DNA of 64,000 nt from Amblyomma americanum (GCF_052857255.1 NC_135498.1:86252639-86316638), one strand, 5' to 3'. Counted from the stretch's first letter, positions 19,500 to 32,690 are shown. The notes: generated from the sequence alone by a model not told the origin. Translations and numbers: made by a program.

Positions 19500-20855
19500 T
19501 GAAAATTTCGCCCTTTAGTTTCGAGGTGATCTTTGAAACCAGAAAGGAGAGGGATTAAGGATAGCTGAGTCTGCTCCCTCTTTTAGTCAGTCTAACGTTG
19601 TTGAACCCATTTTGAGACTCTCCTAATATTCAGTGCTTCCTTTCCCAGTTCTTTATAAATGAAACGAGCTTTTGGCTATTGGTAGAGGCAGAGTGGAAGC
19701 AGATGCCAGCTGGGCTAGACGGTGCGATGAGAACTGAGGCTTTAGCTAAACTTGGCAAGAAGTCATTGTCTCATGTAAACAACGCCTAGAAAAATTCGAT
19801 AGGGTTAGCGATCCCAACAGCACGTAAGTATTTTATATTTTATTTATGTTGTGTACGGAAACTGCTATTGTTCGACCAGCCACTCGTGGCCTAATGTTCT
19901 AACGTGACCTTCGTTGCATGTCGCAATTGTCTCAATAGATTTCGCGCCACTATGCTTCCGCTTTTATTGTCTACCGCCTCCGGGAACTCAGACAGGTACC
20001 AGTTAATTCCAGTAAGGCGTGCATTTTGTCCGCCCATCGGAGCTCTTCGTCGTAGACGGGGATTTTGATGACGTGACTTTTTCCTTTGCTATTCTGAGAG
20101 TATGCACGCTCTATCTGGAAATGAAGACTTGTTGCATGGTGCGCTGACGAAGTCCATACGCTGGCCAGAGCGATGAAACCTGCATCTATACTGAACCTGG
20201 TTGTTCGAAATTTGGGACAAACATTTCATTAGGACCGGCACGCTGAACTACTGTGCACGAGAAAGGTTCTAAAATGTGGGCTGTGTCCAAAAAAGATGTC
20301 ACTAGAGAAAACGTCCCTCAAAGATACGTCCCAGGAAAAATTTTCCCTTCTTGAAGCGCTCTCCAGGAAATAAAAGGAACCAAAGCGGAAAGCTGTCCAA
20401 AGAATGAATACTTGCTGAACGTAGTTGTGAAAAAAAAAATGTCGTGTTTATTGGACTCTTCCTTGAATTTTACAATAGGTGTAAGCATGAAGTGTTTTGT
20501 TGGCATACCGGAACTGCTTCACCACGGTCACGCAGTTCTGGTATTGCCGACGAAGAGCACTTCCGCCGGTGACTTTCTTGAAGCGCAGAAAGATAGATAC
20601 GCACTTGCCCTGGGCGCTTCCTTTTCTTTTGGACGCCCCGCATCTGTTCTTGTTTTAGCCGTTTTCATGCCGACAGGTTGAATCGCTGTAGCTTGCAATA
20701 TGTTGCTGCTTGCAAAGGAGAAACGCAATCTAAGCCTTAACAGGAATGGGAAGAAACACAGCCGCAAGTAAATGAATACACTAAATGCGAAAAACGTGAA
20801 ACATAGGCGGAAGTAAAGAAATACACTAAATACAACAAAACGTGGGAGATAAATC
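19500..20855. other. Non-coding stretch
   Basis: No recognisable gene, repeat or promoter. Composition is ordinary, and open frames are short and without known motifs. Confidence 0.35.
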
Positions 20856-21165
20856 CCACCGCCGTGGATCAGTGATTAAGGCCCTCGACTACCGCGCCGG
20901 AGTACCCCGGTGCGAACCCTACCGCGGGGGCAGCGTTTCAATGGAGGAGAAACACAAAAGGAGCCCGTGTACTATGTGATGTCAGTGCACGTTAAATATC
21001 GCCTTGTTCTCGAAATTTCTCCGGAGACCTCCAGACGACACCTTTCTTTTGCGTTCTTTTTTCACTCGCTCCTTTATCATTTTCCTTACAGCGTGGTTCC
21101 GGTGTCCACCGAGATAAGTGAGACGGTTACTTTGTCATTTTGATATCTCAAAACCAATTTTAATT
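20856..21165 (+). mobile_element. Tick tRNA-derived SINE (Ruka-type), copy c
   Basis: CCACCGCCGTGGATCAGTGATTAAGG, GTGATGTCAGTGCACGTTAAA, CCGGAGACCTCCAG and GCGTGGTTCCGGTGTCCACCGAGATAAGTGAGAC, ending AAAACCAATTTT. Substitutions in the B-box region suggest an old copy. Confidence 0.85.
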
Positions 21166-21589
21166 TTTTTAGCTAAAACCATAAAGGTGATGTAAGCTAA
21201 AATAAGAAAAAAATTTGAAGACAATGAACGAAAATGAGTTTCAGGGTGAACGAAGACCGAGTAACGAGATAAAATGGTGAACACTAGAAAAGAAATGACA
21301 ATCCAAGCCAACAAACCTACAGATAAATTATGGAGTAACGTGAGTAACGTGCATCCTGTGTCCTCCGACAAGTGTTGCTACGTGAGCGCTCCAGGTCACA
21401 GGGAGATAAGTGGGAGGCGGATTGACGCAAAGTTACATGCTAGGTCTGTTTATTCGCCTGTAGGAAACGGGAACAAATGAGGTATCGAAGTAGTACACTT
21501 TTTCATTGGGTAGCTTCTGGCATTACACATTTCAATACTGGATTTCCATCTTCCACACCTGCAATCGGCAGGAAAGCAAGAGCATCCAG

Positions 21590-21862
21590 CATTTACAAGA
21601 AGGTACGAAATGCTTGGTCTTGCTTGTAAAGGTTCATCAAACTGATCTCGGCAATTTTGAGCAAGGCAGAGATGGAAGAAACATGCCTTTATGGTAACGC
21701 CTTCACGAAAGACTGCTTCGACAGCATTCATGGTAGCCCTTTCGAAGTCTCAATTAACAAGGAACGGGTACACTGCCAGTCCAACATGATACCACTGATC
21801 CCGAAGTTACCTCGAATGCTCTTCGTAGGCTTCTTGATTTTTCCTTGTCATGAGGGCCTAAG
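21590..21862 (-). pseudogene. MULE (Mutator-like) transposase fragment
   Basis: The minus strand encodes ALMTRKNQEAYEEHSR, a stop, then DFERATMNAVEAVF and VTIKACFFHLC. DFE-x-A followed by IKGCFFHLCQ is the conserved core of MULE transposases, containing a catalytic Asp. Stops and frame changes make it a relic. About 90 residues can be followed; flanking parts of the transposase and the terminal repeats are not seen. Confidence 0.65.
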
Positions 21863-22839
21863 CTAATGATACAACCCCTTTGCCAAGTGGTACAAGAAGG
21901 ACTCCCTAGCTGGGGTGTCCAAGCTAAGTTCCCATTAATAAATTATGTGCTGCTCTCGCTAGGAACTCCAAGAAAGCTGAACTGGCAAATACAAGTAGTC
22001 GTGTTTTGAGTCTCTGGCACATTATCGTAGCAGAGGAAGTGCTCAGACTGACTGCCGACAGTCATAGTGTACGGTGGATGAACCAAGATGGTTCCTGTGG
22101 CTGTCGGGACTCGGCTGCGTGAAAGGTTCTCGTGCACTCGGACTCTCGTGTCCTTGAAGAATTTTCTGAAATATATTATTCCAGGAGTGTGATCTAACCT
22201 GAATTAGCAGTGTACTCATACATGTCAACGTTTGGGAATAACCAGCGCTTTGAAAGTGATTTAATTTGGTTAGGTGTATAAATGTATTATTATCCTTTTA
22301 GTGAATCTGCGGCTGGCCACCTAACCAACCAGCGATAACGATTTGTGTGCTCTGTACTCCTTTTGTGTTTAATAAATTTCCTGAGAGTCATATTTTGGGC
22401 ACCATGTAATATTCTCCAAGATGGCGCTGGTTTCGTGAAGATCTTCGGCGCCCTTTTTCGCGTATGTTTGAATCCTGCAATTCTCCTCCGGCTGTGAGGA
22501 TAGCGCGTTGGCCCGTCCGTACGTCAAGCTAGGCGGTGTTTCTATTTTCATTTAATTTTTCTGATTTCACGTGCAGGCACGGTGAAGAGAACGCAGACCT
22601 CCGCGGCGGTTGGTGGCGGCAGGCGCACTCCGCCGCCCGGGAAGAACCGCATCTGCGACCATCGGCTTCGAGGACAAACGCTGCGAGGGCGTGCTTCCTT
22701 CTCTCTATGCCTTTATTAAGAAAGCTACGAAAAAGCTATAGTGCGGTATCCGCCTTCACCTCGTACACGGTGAGCTCTGGTCTGTTAGTGAGCTTGACCT
22801 GAAAAACAAGAATTTTTTCTATGTCAGCAAATGAATTGA
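21863..22839. other. Non-coding stretch
   Basis: No supported gene. At 22560-22720 a GC-rich segment (GGCGGCAGGCGCACTCCGCC) stands out but has no recognisable product. Part of this stretch may be old MULE sequence. Confidence 0.35.
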
Positions 22840-23010
22840 TTTTTATTTAGTTATTTCTTCAACACAACCGTAAAGGCCCTCTTCCGAGGGTATTACTTTG
22901 TGAGAGGGTCAATGTAAAATCATCTACAAGGGACATCATTAACAACAAATTAAGCACCGGAAAGTAAATTAAGATGCAGGCGATATAAAACAATATATAA
23001 CAAATTCATA
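22840..23010 (-). mobile_element. 3' UTR of a CR1-like LINE
   Basis: On the minus strand, sequence with a hairpin-like CCCTCGGAAGAGGG ends in AAATAACTAAATAAAAATC at about 22840, matching the TAAA-tail style of LINE A. No ORF2 remains. A short TATATA run lies at 23018-23034. Confidence 0.45.
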
Positions 23011-23289
23011 TACACACATATATATATATATATAAGGAAAACAATTAGGCATAACGGAAGTAAAAATACTACAGTGTACGTAGTAGGCACAAAAAAAAAT
23101 ATGTACTCGCAAATGTACAGCACCTGAAAAAAAAAAGAGAAACATGCAAGCAGTTGAAATGCCAACGTAACTGCGGATGGGATCAAGAAACGATGAGACG
23201 TTAGATTCAACTTATATGTGCGGTGGTAAAATGTAGGACACTGTTGCTGCTTTTTTTTTAAAATGTGAAGACTGTAACAGGAAATCACT

Positions 23290-26200
23290 AGATCATCTGC
23301 CTATGGCAAGAAAAGCTTTGAAATCAGGACAACTGCCTGCTATGAAGCTCCCATCTTTTCACCAAAGCATTGCAAAGAAAACCCCATCGTTGCTATGGCG
23401 CCCTTTCTTAAGCTATGCAAACGCCGCCCCCATTTACTTTTCAGTTTTTCAAGGACAAAATTCTAAGCCGCATATCTTATCTCACCGGACTTTGCAAACT
23501 TTATTGCCACCCTGCATGCTTGCCGAGTCGTTTTGGCACAGTAACCACGCTGCAATGGAGTTGCATTTATTTTTCACTGCTGATTCGCTCTGTTTTTTTG
23601 GCTTTATTGCTGCATTTATTTCGCGTGCTTTCCGTAGATCTGTTGTAATACTAAGTTTAACCTGGGCTAGGCAGCAACCGATAGAGAATAAGACTACATA
23701 AAATGAAACATTGTTTACCCAACTTGACACTTCGAAGCGTACAATAATGGGCAAGATATTTGTGTGCAATAAGTACGAAACAACCTAATACCTGAGTCAG
23801 AGCGTTTCCACGTTGTCACAATTCCTTTAAAAAAAATTCCCCGCACATAAACAGCACGAATAGAGGCCCGCTTGAGAGATGGGGAATAATTTTGGGATGC
23901 TTTAGAGCTCCGCCTCTTCATTACCGTACACATTATTTCCCATGAAATGTCACTCAAAATCGATTAACTTATTATTTTTGCTTGCAATTTCCAGTGAGCA
24001 ATACCACCCTTGCGGAAGAAAGAGCCTCGGATATTTATATAGTCTAATTCGCTTCTGGGGACAAGAAAGTCTTTCTCTTTTGTCAAGTCTGCAAATTTGC
24101 AAGGGACAAAAAATACAGATATGCATTCCTAATCTACACATTAAAGAAACGTTACAACCAGCAGGGACCTACATAAATGGAGAAAACTTAGAATAGAATA
24201 TCCCAAGTAAATTCCGGTTCTGGCACAATTCTATAAACAGGTATTGCAGGTGGTCAGAGCATTTCTAGCACTTCATACTAGATATAATACCACGGCTTTG
24301 TCTTTTCATTCACCCTATGCTTTCTCCCCAGCCTGTCCTTTCCCAGTTCTGTGAAACATTTTTCTCTCTCTTTGTTCAAATTTATCTTTTGCTTATGCGC
24401 GCCCTGCTTCTCTTTCCATCATTACTCAGGAACTTTTGCCTTCAGCATTCCTCCCTCCTCTCCTTTCCTTTCGCGCCTTCTCTGATCTCGCCCCCGGGGT
24501 TTCACTTATTTCCTGTATTGTAAATTTTTTCGGTAATTAATTCTGCCATGCTAATTCCTTATCCTGAGTGTTTGAGGTCAACTCAGCCAGTCATACGAAG
24601 CCACCTGCTGCTGTTGGACACACAGCCTTAAAAGCTAGCACGCGCTATCTTTACATGCTCCAAACCCACAGATTGTGTTCTTCGGAGCTGGCCTTTTCCT
24701 TTTCACAATTTTGCAAGTCAATCGGTTGTCAACTATAGCAGCCATAATTCCTGGACAAGATACTAACACCATTCCTACTTCACACCTTCCTCCTCTTCCC
24801 AGGGCCTTCCTCCTAGGAGCAGTGACCCTATCTAAGCCCCACAAATGATGAACGCCCTGCCCAGACAAAGACAAGTCCTGAGTAGAATCTTTGGTGAGCA
24901 CACTGAGGCTGTCCTCGGTTGTTAACTTTGTGACTTACGGTCGACTGTATTTTCGTTAATGCGCGCTTCATGGCACTAGTTTGGGGGTATTTTTCATACT
25001 TCAGAAATGGAGTTGTCTGTTCTGGATTATTTTTTTCCCCGATACCCATAATATAGGGCGCAGTTTCAACGTGTACCTATGAAGCCAATATTGGTAAAAC
25101 AGAAGTTGATGTGCGGATATAGTCCTATACGCATATCATAAATTTGTCGCAGCTCTGACCGCCTTTTCGTGGGTTCAGCCGCGTCGCACTTGGTGTAACC
25201 GAGCGAAACTATCGATAAATCAATAAATAATAAATCGGCCGTGACTCGTACTCGGACCAGTGGCGCCGCGGGCAAGTTAACATCGCTGGTCACTGCCCGA
25301 GAATAGCAGGCTATCGCTTTTTTTTCAACAATGTATTTATTACAATGATGGGTTGTTTTATGTACATGAGCTATCTACAAATATTAAGAGAACAGTGGTA
25401 AATCAACACTCATGACCAAAGGAACAAGTGTATAGAGTTAATTCGGAGCACACAGCTCAGACAACATACCACGACCCACCTAAGCAACAAAGAAGTAGAA
25501 AAAAAGCAACGAACAACACAGCACGAAGAGAGAGTGCCGCTCCGGTTCACACTTGTTCTGGGCATACATTTCTTTTAGGAAGCCGATGACGCCTATTTTA
25601 GACTGCAACACACTCTCGCGCTGGGCATGGCAGATCGTTGTGCTCTTCAAATAATACTGCAATCGTTCTAATATTCACATTCTATTGCGCTGGCACAGCA
25701 CAACACCATCTTCTTTAACTAATAAATCGAACCTTTCTCGAGACATGCCGACGACCCAGCAAAACAAGAAAGTGGGCCTACAGAGCGTGAGACAACAACA
25801 AAGGTGCTTTCGAGTTTGCATTAGAGAAAGGGCGAATTCGCCCTTAAAATTTTTTCTGCCGAATATGTAAGCATTGAAGTCTTCTGAAAAAAAAAGTTGA
25901 GGAGAAAGATTACGTGTGAAAAATGGGTCTTTTAAAACCTAACCATTACAAGGAATACTTAAACAGCGACATTTGGAAGAGAGAAAAATGTCGAGCTTGT
26001 AAACAAGGCTGCAAAACATGTATACTGCTACTCAATCCCGCAAAATTCGATTCCTGCATGCGTCACCACTTTCTCGCCTTTTTTTCCTCATATTTTCACG
26101 TAATGGTGACGGCAGTCGGAGCGGTGAGGAAGTCAGCTAAAAGTTCATCTGAAAGAACACTGTTTATTGGGCTGACCTGCACCCACAAAAGACTGAATCA

Positions 26201-28308
26201 CTCGGCGGCTGCGAAAACAAGCGTGCGCGGCGGCCACTTTATCAACAGAATGCCCGCCTATGTCGGCTGTGCTCAATTTAAAGCTGATAGCAAACTGTGA
26301 AGCTAAAGCTTGCAAAGTTACTAGAAATTTCTGGAACAAGTTAGAATGGGCTCCGAGTGGATGCGATATACCGAGATAAATCTGGTCGCGCCTTGCATCC
26401 ACAAACAAAGTGATAAATGGCCGTGGCGGCAGCTTTTAAATATTGGTGGCAATATCAATGTTATTATTTGTTTCCAAAGCAGCTGTATTGCGTCGTGCAG
26501 TCACAGCACGCAATGACAGAGCTGCCGCTTTTAATGCACAATGCGCTCGGCTGAGTCGATGTGGCATTCGTCATCGCCGGATGTTCTGTAGTGCGCATAC
26601 ACGAAAAGAGGAGACTAATTACAAGAGCTGCTAAAAGCGTTATTAAATGGCAGCGAAACTAAAATGTGGTATTCTATTTGGTTCTGTTGTGATATAAATT
26701 GGCGTTTCGTTTCTGAACAAATAAGAGGTAAGATAGAATACTCTTTTTGTTTCAATAATGCGTTAAAAGCACATGCGTCTTTTTATCCGACTACTGTTTT
26801 TGCCCTGTATATAGTAATCTGAAATGCTCTTTTGATGCACACACAATTTGAATGATTCACCAGAAAACTGACATTTTTCTTGCCTTCTTTTATTCTTAAG
26901 CAAGGATTATCAGCATGCTAATAATTTTCTACTCCACTAGATTTCTGGATCAGATTTTAGGTTGTATTTAAAAACGTCCGAGAGTGAAAATCGCCATTTA
27001 GAAATGTCATAGACGAACCGGGCGTCAAAAGCGGGAATGTCTGCAGTGTTCGATTGCGCTAGCTGTACAGATGGTCGAATTGCGTGACGGCTAACGTGAG
27101 CTCCCAAAGACCGTTTCGTGCGGGCGGGAGTCGCTTCGTCTTCGTTGCACAGGAATTAGCGCGACGAGTTGAGTAAAATTCGCGGCGCAATATTTGCCGG
27201 CTCGCCAATTTCGCTACGGAAGTTTCTTTGGGTGATGCCGTTTAGGGGAGAACTTTACGACGAAGGGTTTAGATAGGCGGGAGCAGGAAGAAACCTCTTG
27301 ATAGAAGGAGGAGGTGATGAACTATCTTAGTCTGAGGAGCTGTTTTAGGCACATCAGCCAGTATGAACCGTCAGAGTAATCAGTCACCGAAGAGAAGTGA
27401 ATGGTTATTTCTGTTTCTCGCCGGATACAACCCGATACGCAGTCGCTTATCCGGCCACATCTTTTTCATCAACACAACTCTATGTTCAAGATGTAATGAC
27501 CTGCGTAGGTAACATTACTGGCCAGTACACGTTTGGAGGAGATATTGCACTGCGCACTTAGGATGAGGACAAGATGCAAAGGAACCAATACAACATCATG
27601 AACAAAGACTGATAAAACATTTATTCAAGGTAGGTAAACTGCAGGCTCTAAAAGGAAAGAGGCAGTACGCGCAGCCACCTTTGTCGGCCGCACAAGAACA
27701 AGTAATGCATACCATACTGCTCTCTCAAGAAAATGTACTCAAGGGCAAAGTAATCTAGACCATAAGGACGTAACGTAGCTGGCAGCCAAAATGATCAATA
27801 CGAAAGCCACATATCAAACAAATAAGGGCGTCATGTAAGGAATGGGAACAGAGATCAGTACATCGCAGAATGTAAATTAGCCAACAGCGTAGCAAAGGGT
27901 AACGTTGAGGGAATCAAACGCACTGTGACAACGTGGATGACAGAAGTGAAGACAACTACCAACAAGAGTTAATGCGAAGGTGAGGATATTCAACAACAGC
28001 ACTACGCAGATGACAGAACTGAAAACCACAATTAACCAGATAGAAGGTGAAGAAGAGGGAGCTAAATGCGATATAACATGAAATATGGAAAAACGATCAT
28101 AAGAAGGGAAAAACAAGAAACAGTGCGAACATGGGAAAACATGAAACAGATTGTGAAAGCTTTGAAGAATTTAGCCACAAGGAAAAAGCAGATTACATGT
28201 AACATGATAGTGGCATGTCATTTTTCAGCGGACTTCAAAAAAAGTCAGTTACGTTCTCGGATAGATTAGCATTGCGATGCAAATATCTAATTTCAGCTGT
28301 CAGTTGTC
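23290..28308. other. Long non-coding stretch between gene copies 2 and 3
   Basis: I can support no gene here. Open frames at 23303-23701, 25923-26300 and 26145-26408 lack recognisable motifs. 24300-24520 is pyrimidine-rich. Because the neighbouring copies are 11 kb duplicates, parts may be duplicated intergenic sequence, but I saw no long match to 12-17 kb by eye. Confidence 0.35.
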
Positions 28309-30389
28309 CTATAACGTGGTGTCAGAGTCGGGAATTGCAGCGAGCAGCGGTGCAAACGAGACTTGGTCCAAGATCCAGCCCAAGTCGAAAGATTCGGCCA
28401 TTCCGCTCAGACGAAGCCGCTCCTCCGGGCTTGGATTAATCTGGCCAGCTTTCATCAGCGTCGGTGGGCGAGGTTTGGCATCGGCATCGCAGGTGCAGAC
28501 TCCCGAGGGGCCGGCATCCTCCTCGTCCTCGTGACTGCTCTTTGGCTTACGACGCCTGGATGCCCGGGGATCATCTGCGAAGAGAAATAGACGAAGGTTG
28601 AGAACAAAAGAACCACTATCCGCACACCATATTTCCTTATTACGAAGTAAAAATGAGACGATGCCTAATAACTGCACCTGCTTTAGGTGTCCTAATATCA
28701 ACAATTGTTGCACAACGGCAAGACAGGGTGTTTATCAAGCAATGCCAATGAATACCGCGCGGTTGCTACAGTGACACCAGAATGCGGATATTAGCTTTTA
28801 ACCACGGCCGCAGTGTGAGTACGGTAACCAAAGTACGCCAAAAACAAGCGGATGAGGTTGATAGGCGCATGCGAATCATGGGAGCCCTTGCTAGCGATTC
28901 TCGATTGGGCGCAACAAGGCGCTATTAACCATTCGGACCTAGAGCAAATTCAAAGCATAAAAACAACGACAGGAAAATGTAATCACAGATAAGTGGCTAC
29001 CTAAAAGCAAGGTAATTGTGATGGCGCCACGCTATTGATATCGCTTAAAAGAAATCACTTCTAATGAACACATCTCGATTAAAATAAGGACAGGCTAGGA
29101 CTCCTAGGATGTCAGCGACAAGGTCCTATCAGCGAGAAGAGCTTAGATTAAATAATTGTTTTTGCAACAAAATGTCGCTTCAATTTGCACTGAAGTGGTC
29201 ATTGCGTTGTCGGAGTCCTACAACAGAAAATGGTCACCCAATGGGGCGCGGTCTAAGACGGACACCAGTGTTAAGCTGGCAGACGCGCAGCGTTCAACCT
29301 GTGGCAAGCGTTTCGGGTATGGACACAGGAGTGTAGAATTTTTCACTTAGAACTGAAGTGCACCCGGTACAGACGCCGCCACGCAAGAATTTCAGAACTG
29401 ATGAATTTTCCGATAAGAATTTCGAGGAACCCAACCTGAATGCTACGGCAAAAAAGAAACGACGAGCGGAATTTGTGACTAGAGTTATTTTAAACTTAGC
29501 GTAATTAGTGAGCACAACAAGCAAGACGGCGAGAACGGTCAAAAACCGTGTACCGAACTCAGTTCGATGAAAACAACAGGTCATCGACTACGCCATGTCC
29601 GCGAGAATGTTGTGTTGACAATAAACTCTTAATCTGAATTAGTATTTTGTTTGAAACAAAATTTTCGATAATTTGCACTCGATATAATAGCGCGTCTTTT
29701 TTCCCCTGCAACCGAAAACGCCGCTACGCAATGTAGCGCTCCCATAGTCGGACGGCCGCATTGAAACATGAACATGCCCAGAGAGCATAGCAACAGCTGA
29801 GCTTTACTGCAAGCCATGTATGCACACAGAGAACTGACCTCAAAATATTCATTTCCCGAAAAACAATCAGCGACCAATAAAACCTGTTCTTAAGTGCTAT
29901 TGCTGAAATAATACGAAAATACTGGTGCCACGAGGCACATGTTTTGTGATCCATGAACTCAGCCTCTTAAAAATCTTCAACACAGAATTATTTTACACAT
30001 GTCCCTGAAAACACCGTGATGGAAATTTTAATAAACGTTAGAAATCAGATATTGGGGCCCCTCAGCTAAGGTGTTATGCCTGAAATAGTCACCGGCAGTC
30101 AAGAGCTTAGAAGTCTATTACCTTTAAATTCCTCTCGCATTCCACTGGTAATCTTGCGGTTCTGGTTGGACTTGATGCGTTTTCTGGATTTCTTGTGGGT
30201 GCCTTTGCGACCGGCCTTTTCTTTGCCATCTCCTTCCTCTTCTGAATCGCTAGCGTTGACCCACGACCACTCTTGAAGGAGGCGCGATAGCATCAGGCGT
30301 TTCCAGATGCCGAGGTCTTTGGCGCTCATGTCAATCTCGCATATTTTCTCCCTGGCTTCGTCCAAAATGCGCTTCACGTTCATCTCCAT
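28309..30389 (-). CDS. Two-exon gene, paralogue copy 3 (unrecognised family)
   Basis: Exon 1 is 30389-30122 (ATG, ends ...EFK with donor AAAG|GTAATA). Exon 2 is 28574-28309 (acceptor TTTCTCTTCGCAG, stop 28309-28311). The phase 1 intron gives 534 nt and 177 residues. The N-terminal helical block (ILDEAREKICEIDMSAKDLG, IWKRLMLSRLLQEW) is followed by an acidic patch, a long basic stretch (HKKSRKRIKSNQNRK), then EDEEDAGPSGVCTCDADAKPRPP and a tail SFAPLLAAIPDSDTTL. Copy 2 shares all blocks in order. Intron sequence is shared too: GAATACCGCGCGGTTGCT occurs at 28751 and 17791, and ATGTCAGCGA-AAGG at about 29109 and 18236. The best-preserved member of the array; function unknown. Confidence 0.75.
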
Positions 30390-30476
30390 AATGGAACGCA
30401 GAGAAATGCTCTGGGAAATATCGCAACGAATACAACCTTTAGCAATTGCTACCCAGCTTCCTCGGCTTCAAAACCT

Positions 30477-30508
30477 GAACTGACACAAGTCATGGAGATT
30501 TTCACGTG
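30477..30508 (-). promoter_or_regulatory. Upstream promoter of copy 3 (E-box, initiator)
   Basis: E-box CACGTG at 30503-30508, and 22 bp downstream a consensus initiator TCAGTT (30483-30478, predicted start 30481), about 92 bp before the ATG. Shared with copy 2 at equivalent positions, unlike most surrounding non-coding DNA. Confidence 0.5.
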
Positions 30509-31124
30509 CATGGGAAAGGGTCGCTGTCGATAAGAGTGGCAGTGGCTGTTTTCGTAGAAAACCAACAAGCCCAACTTCACGGCTTCTCGAGAGTAAATTG
30601 CTGTACCGTCAATAGGCTTTGCCTTCAGTGCACAAAGGAGAACATGGGTTCCATGGCAGATCAGGGAGATAAGAAGACAATTGTGTGCAGTTTCCCAGTG
30701 ACCACTGGAACCCGATACCAGAGGTATTGAGGACAGCTAACTCTTCCTATGTTCCAGGAAGTGTAGGAATGGTGACGTCATTTTTGAGAGGTCATCCTTT
30801 ATCCCAACATTCTTTTTGTGCTCTTTTACAATGAAAAGGGCTTGCTCATGTTGGAAACCGGTGAAGTGGAGGAGATTTCTTCTGCCTTCGAAGGTGAGAT
30901 AAGAAATTGTCTTAGAAGCGAGCGGCACAATTATTCTGGAGCTTCAGAGGCATTCGCACAGCTATCATAATGGTGCCGGAGCGGCAACGGGGAAATCTAG
31001 ATGGAGACAGGTTTTTTCATGTTTGCTGGCAGGAGTTCCGGAATTTTATTTTTGTCAGATTGGGAGAAAATGGTGATCTTAGTCGAGGGTTCGACAGAAT
31101 CCTGTCTGTCGAGGGGGAAGCATA

Positions 31125-31450
31125 GTAGTTGAATAAAACGTACACTGGCCCAAAACTGTTTTAGAATATGACGTTTCTGGACCCCTACGGGTCCCTTGTT
31201 CCCAGTGATGGGCGGAATTGGCCGCTACTTATATGCGCACTTGACCGCGCAGTGAATGGGCGTAGTTATCCGGAAGATTACCCGCCGTCTTGTTAATAAC
31301 GTTATCCCTAGTCTGTACATAAAAAGATTCTAAAAGATGTCGTGACGATAAAGGGTAAATTATCTCTATGATTGTGGCGTTTTCCCAGTCAATTTTGTGC
31401 TTCATTTCTTGAACATGCTCTGCCAGTGGTAATCCGTTGTTTGTGTCTCT
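31125..31450 (-). pseudogene. Penelope-like element, C-terminal relic
   Basis: The minus frame reads LAEHVQEMKHKIDWENATII, then HLLESFYVQT and NVINKTAGNLPDNYAHSLRG before a stop at about 31228. The sequence EH...H-x-IDWENA...LES-x-x-IQT...N...G-x-LP-x-YA is the usual end of GIY-YIG-containing PLE proteins. The following sequence may be its 3' UTR. The catalytic GIY-YIG part is missing, so this is a truncated copy, and it belongs to a different family from the dimer at 45-47 kb. Confidence 0.65.
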
Positions 31451-31859
31451 GCTTCGTGTCTCTTATGCGTAACTAATACAAAGTATCTTGCAAGAACAAT
31501 ACCTATGGCAATGAAGAATGCTCTGCCGACGCCCCAGTAAATTACGGCGCGCTAGCAGCAGCAGGCATTTTTGTCTCAGTATATTTAGCTTAGACAAATG
31601 CGATTGCCTTAAGACGGCTCACCAGCTACAAGGGAACTCGTCGGCTAACTTTTTCTGTCGATAGATGGCAGCACTTAAGTACCACAAAAAGCAGCTAAGT
31701 GATATTTCATCTCCAGGTGAATAAATTCCATTCGTGACACAAAAGTATTCCTTCCTCCACGCACATAAAGTAGATCTACTTTGCCTTTCCAACAGCGCAA
31801 CTGATTCTATAAACGAGGAAGGTATTCTTAATGAATAGAAGAGAGCTTTTCCTGGCTTC

Positions 31860-32690
31860 CATTTTACATCTTAAACCCCAAAGATCTCTCAGATTAGATT
31901 CTTAGACCTGCTGGTGAGCTTCAGCGACAACCACACCTGCGGAGCTTACGAACTCAGGGCAAAAGCACCGCTGTTGCGATTTTATTCCAGTCATTCTAAA
32001 ATTGTAAAACGAGGTGTTTCAACTTCTTGCCTGAAACTAGCTCTAACACATCATGCCCCCACTCGATTATTCACACTGTTGATCAACAGGTTTCCCGATT
32101 GAGGGCAAGCGGCTATCCAGAACAGTTACTTTGCTGAATGCTTGCTAAGGGAAGTTACTGGGTCGCATCAGACAAAAAAACCAAGCTATGAGGGACGCCC
32201 CGTTGTGATGCCATACATTTATAACATCTCCTACAAATTAAGGAAGACAGCTAACTAGTACAGAGTTGAAGTGGTTTTTTTCAGCTCCCAATTAGCTCAT
32301 TAAAATGTGCAAAAAGGTTAACCAGAATGAAGGCCACAAAAAGAAACCTGGGTGCAACGCCAAACAAGAAATCACCTATGTAGACTGTGAAGAAAGCATC
32401 ATCTATAGGATTCCACTTACCTATAAATGAACCTATGTAGGTAAACTGGTAGGTGCCTGAACAAGAAGCTTAGAGAGCACGAAAGATTATGCGAGCAAGT
32501 TGCAAAAACCGGCTCTCTGGCACCGCATTGCACACACTGCAAATGCACCCCGAAGTTAAAAAACACCAAGGTATTAGGTCGGCCCAGAAACAGGCTGGAA
32601 GGCGAATTTATTGAAGCTTACGCTATGCACGTTGCTTCAGATAAGGCAATGCGTCAGCTTCCCTTCGGTGATGCTTGGGAGAACTGAACA
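31860..32690 (+). pseudogene. Penelope-like element relic, RT end to GIY-YIG region
   Basis: RFLDLLVSFSDNHTCGAYE and HSKIVKRGVSTSCLKLAL match RFLDLELVLSCDHVCWIY and HSKIVKRGIAKTCMKAAL of the element at 46.5-46.7 kb. Further on, IYRIPLTYK then TYVGKLVGA is a decayed GIY-YIG core. Multiple stops and frameshifts make it an old relic of a family related to the 45-47 kb element. Confidence 0.7.
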
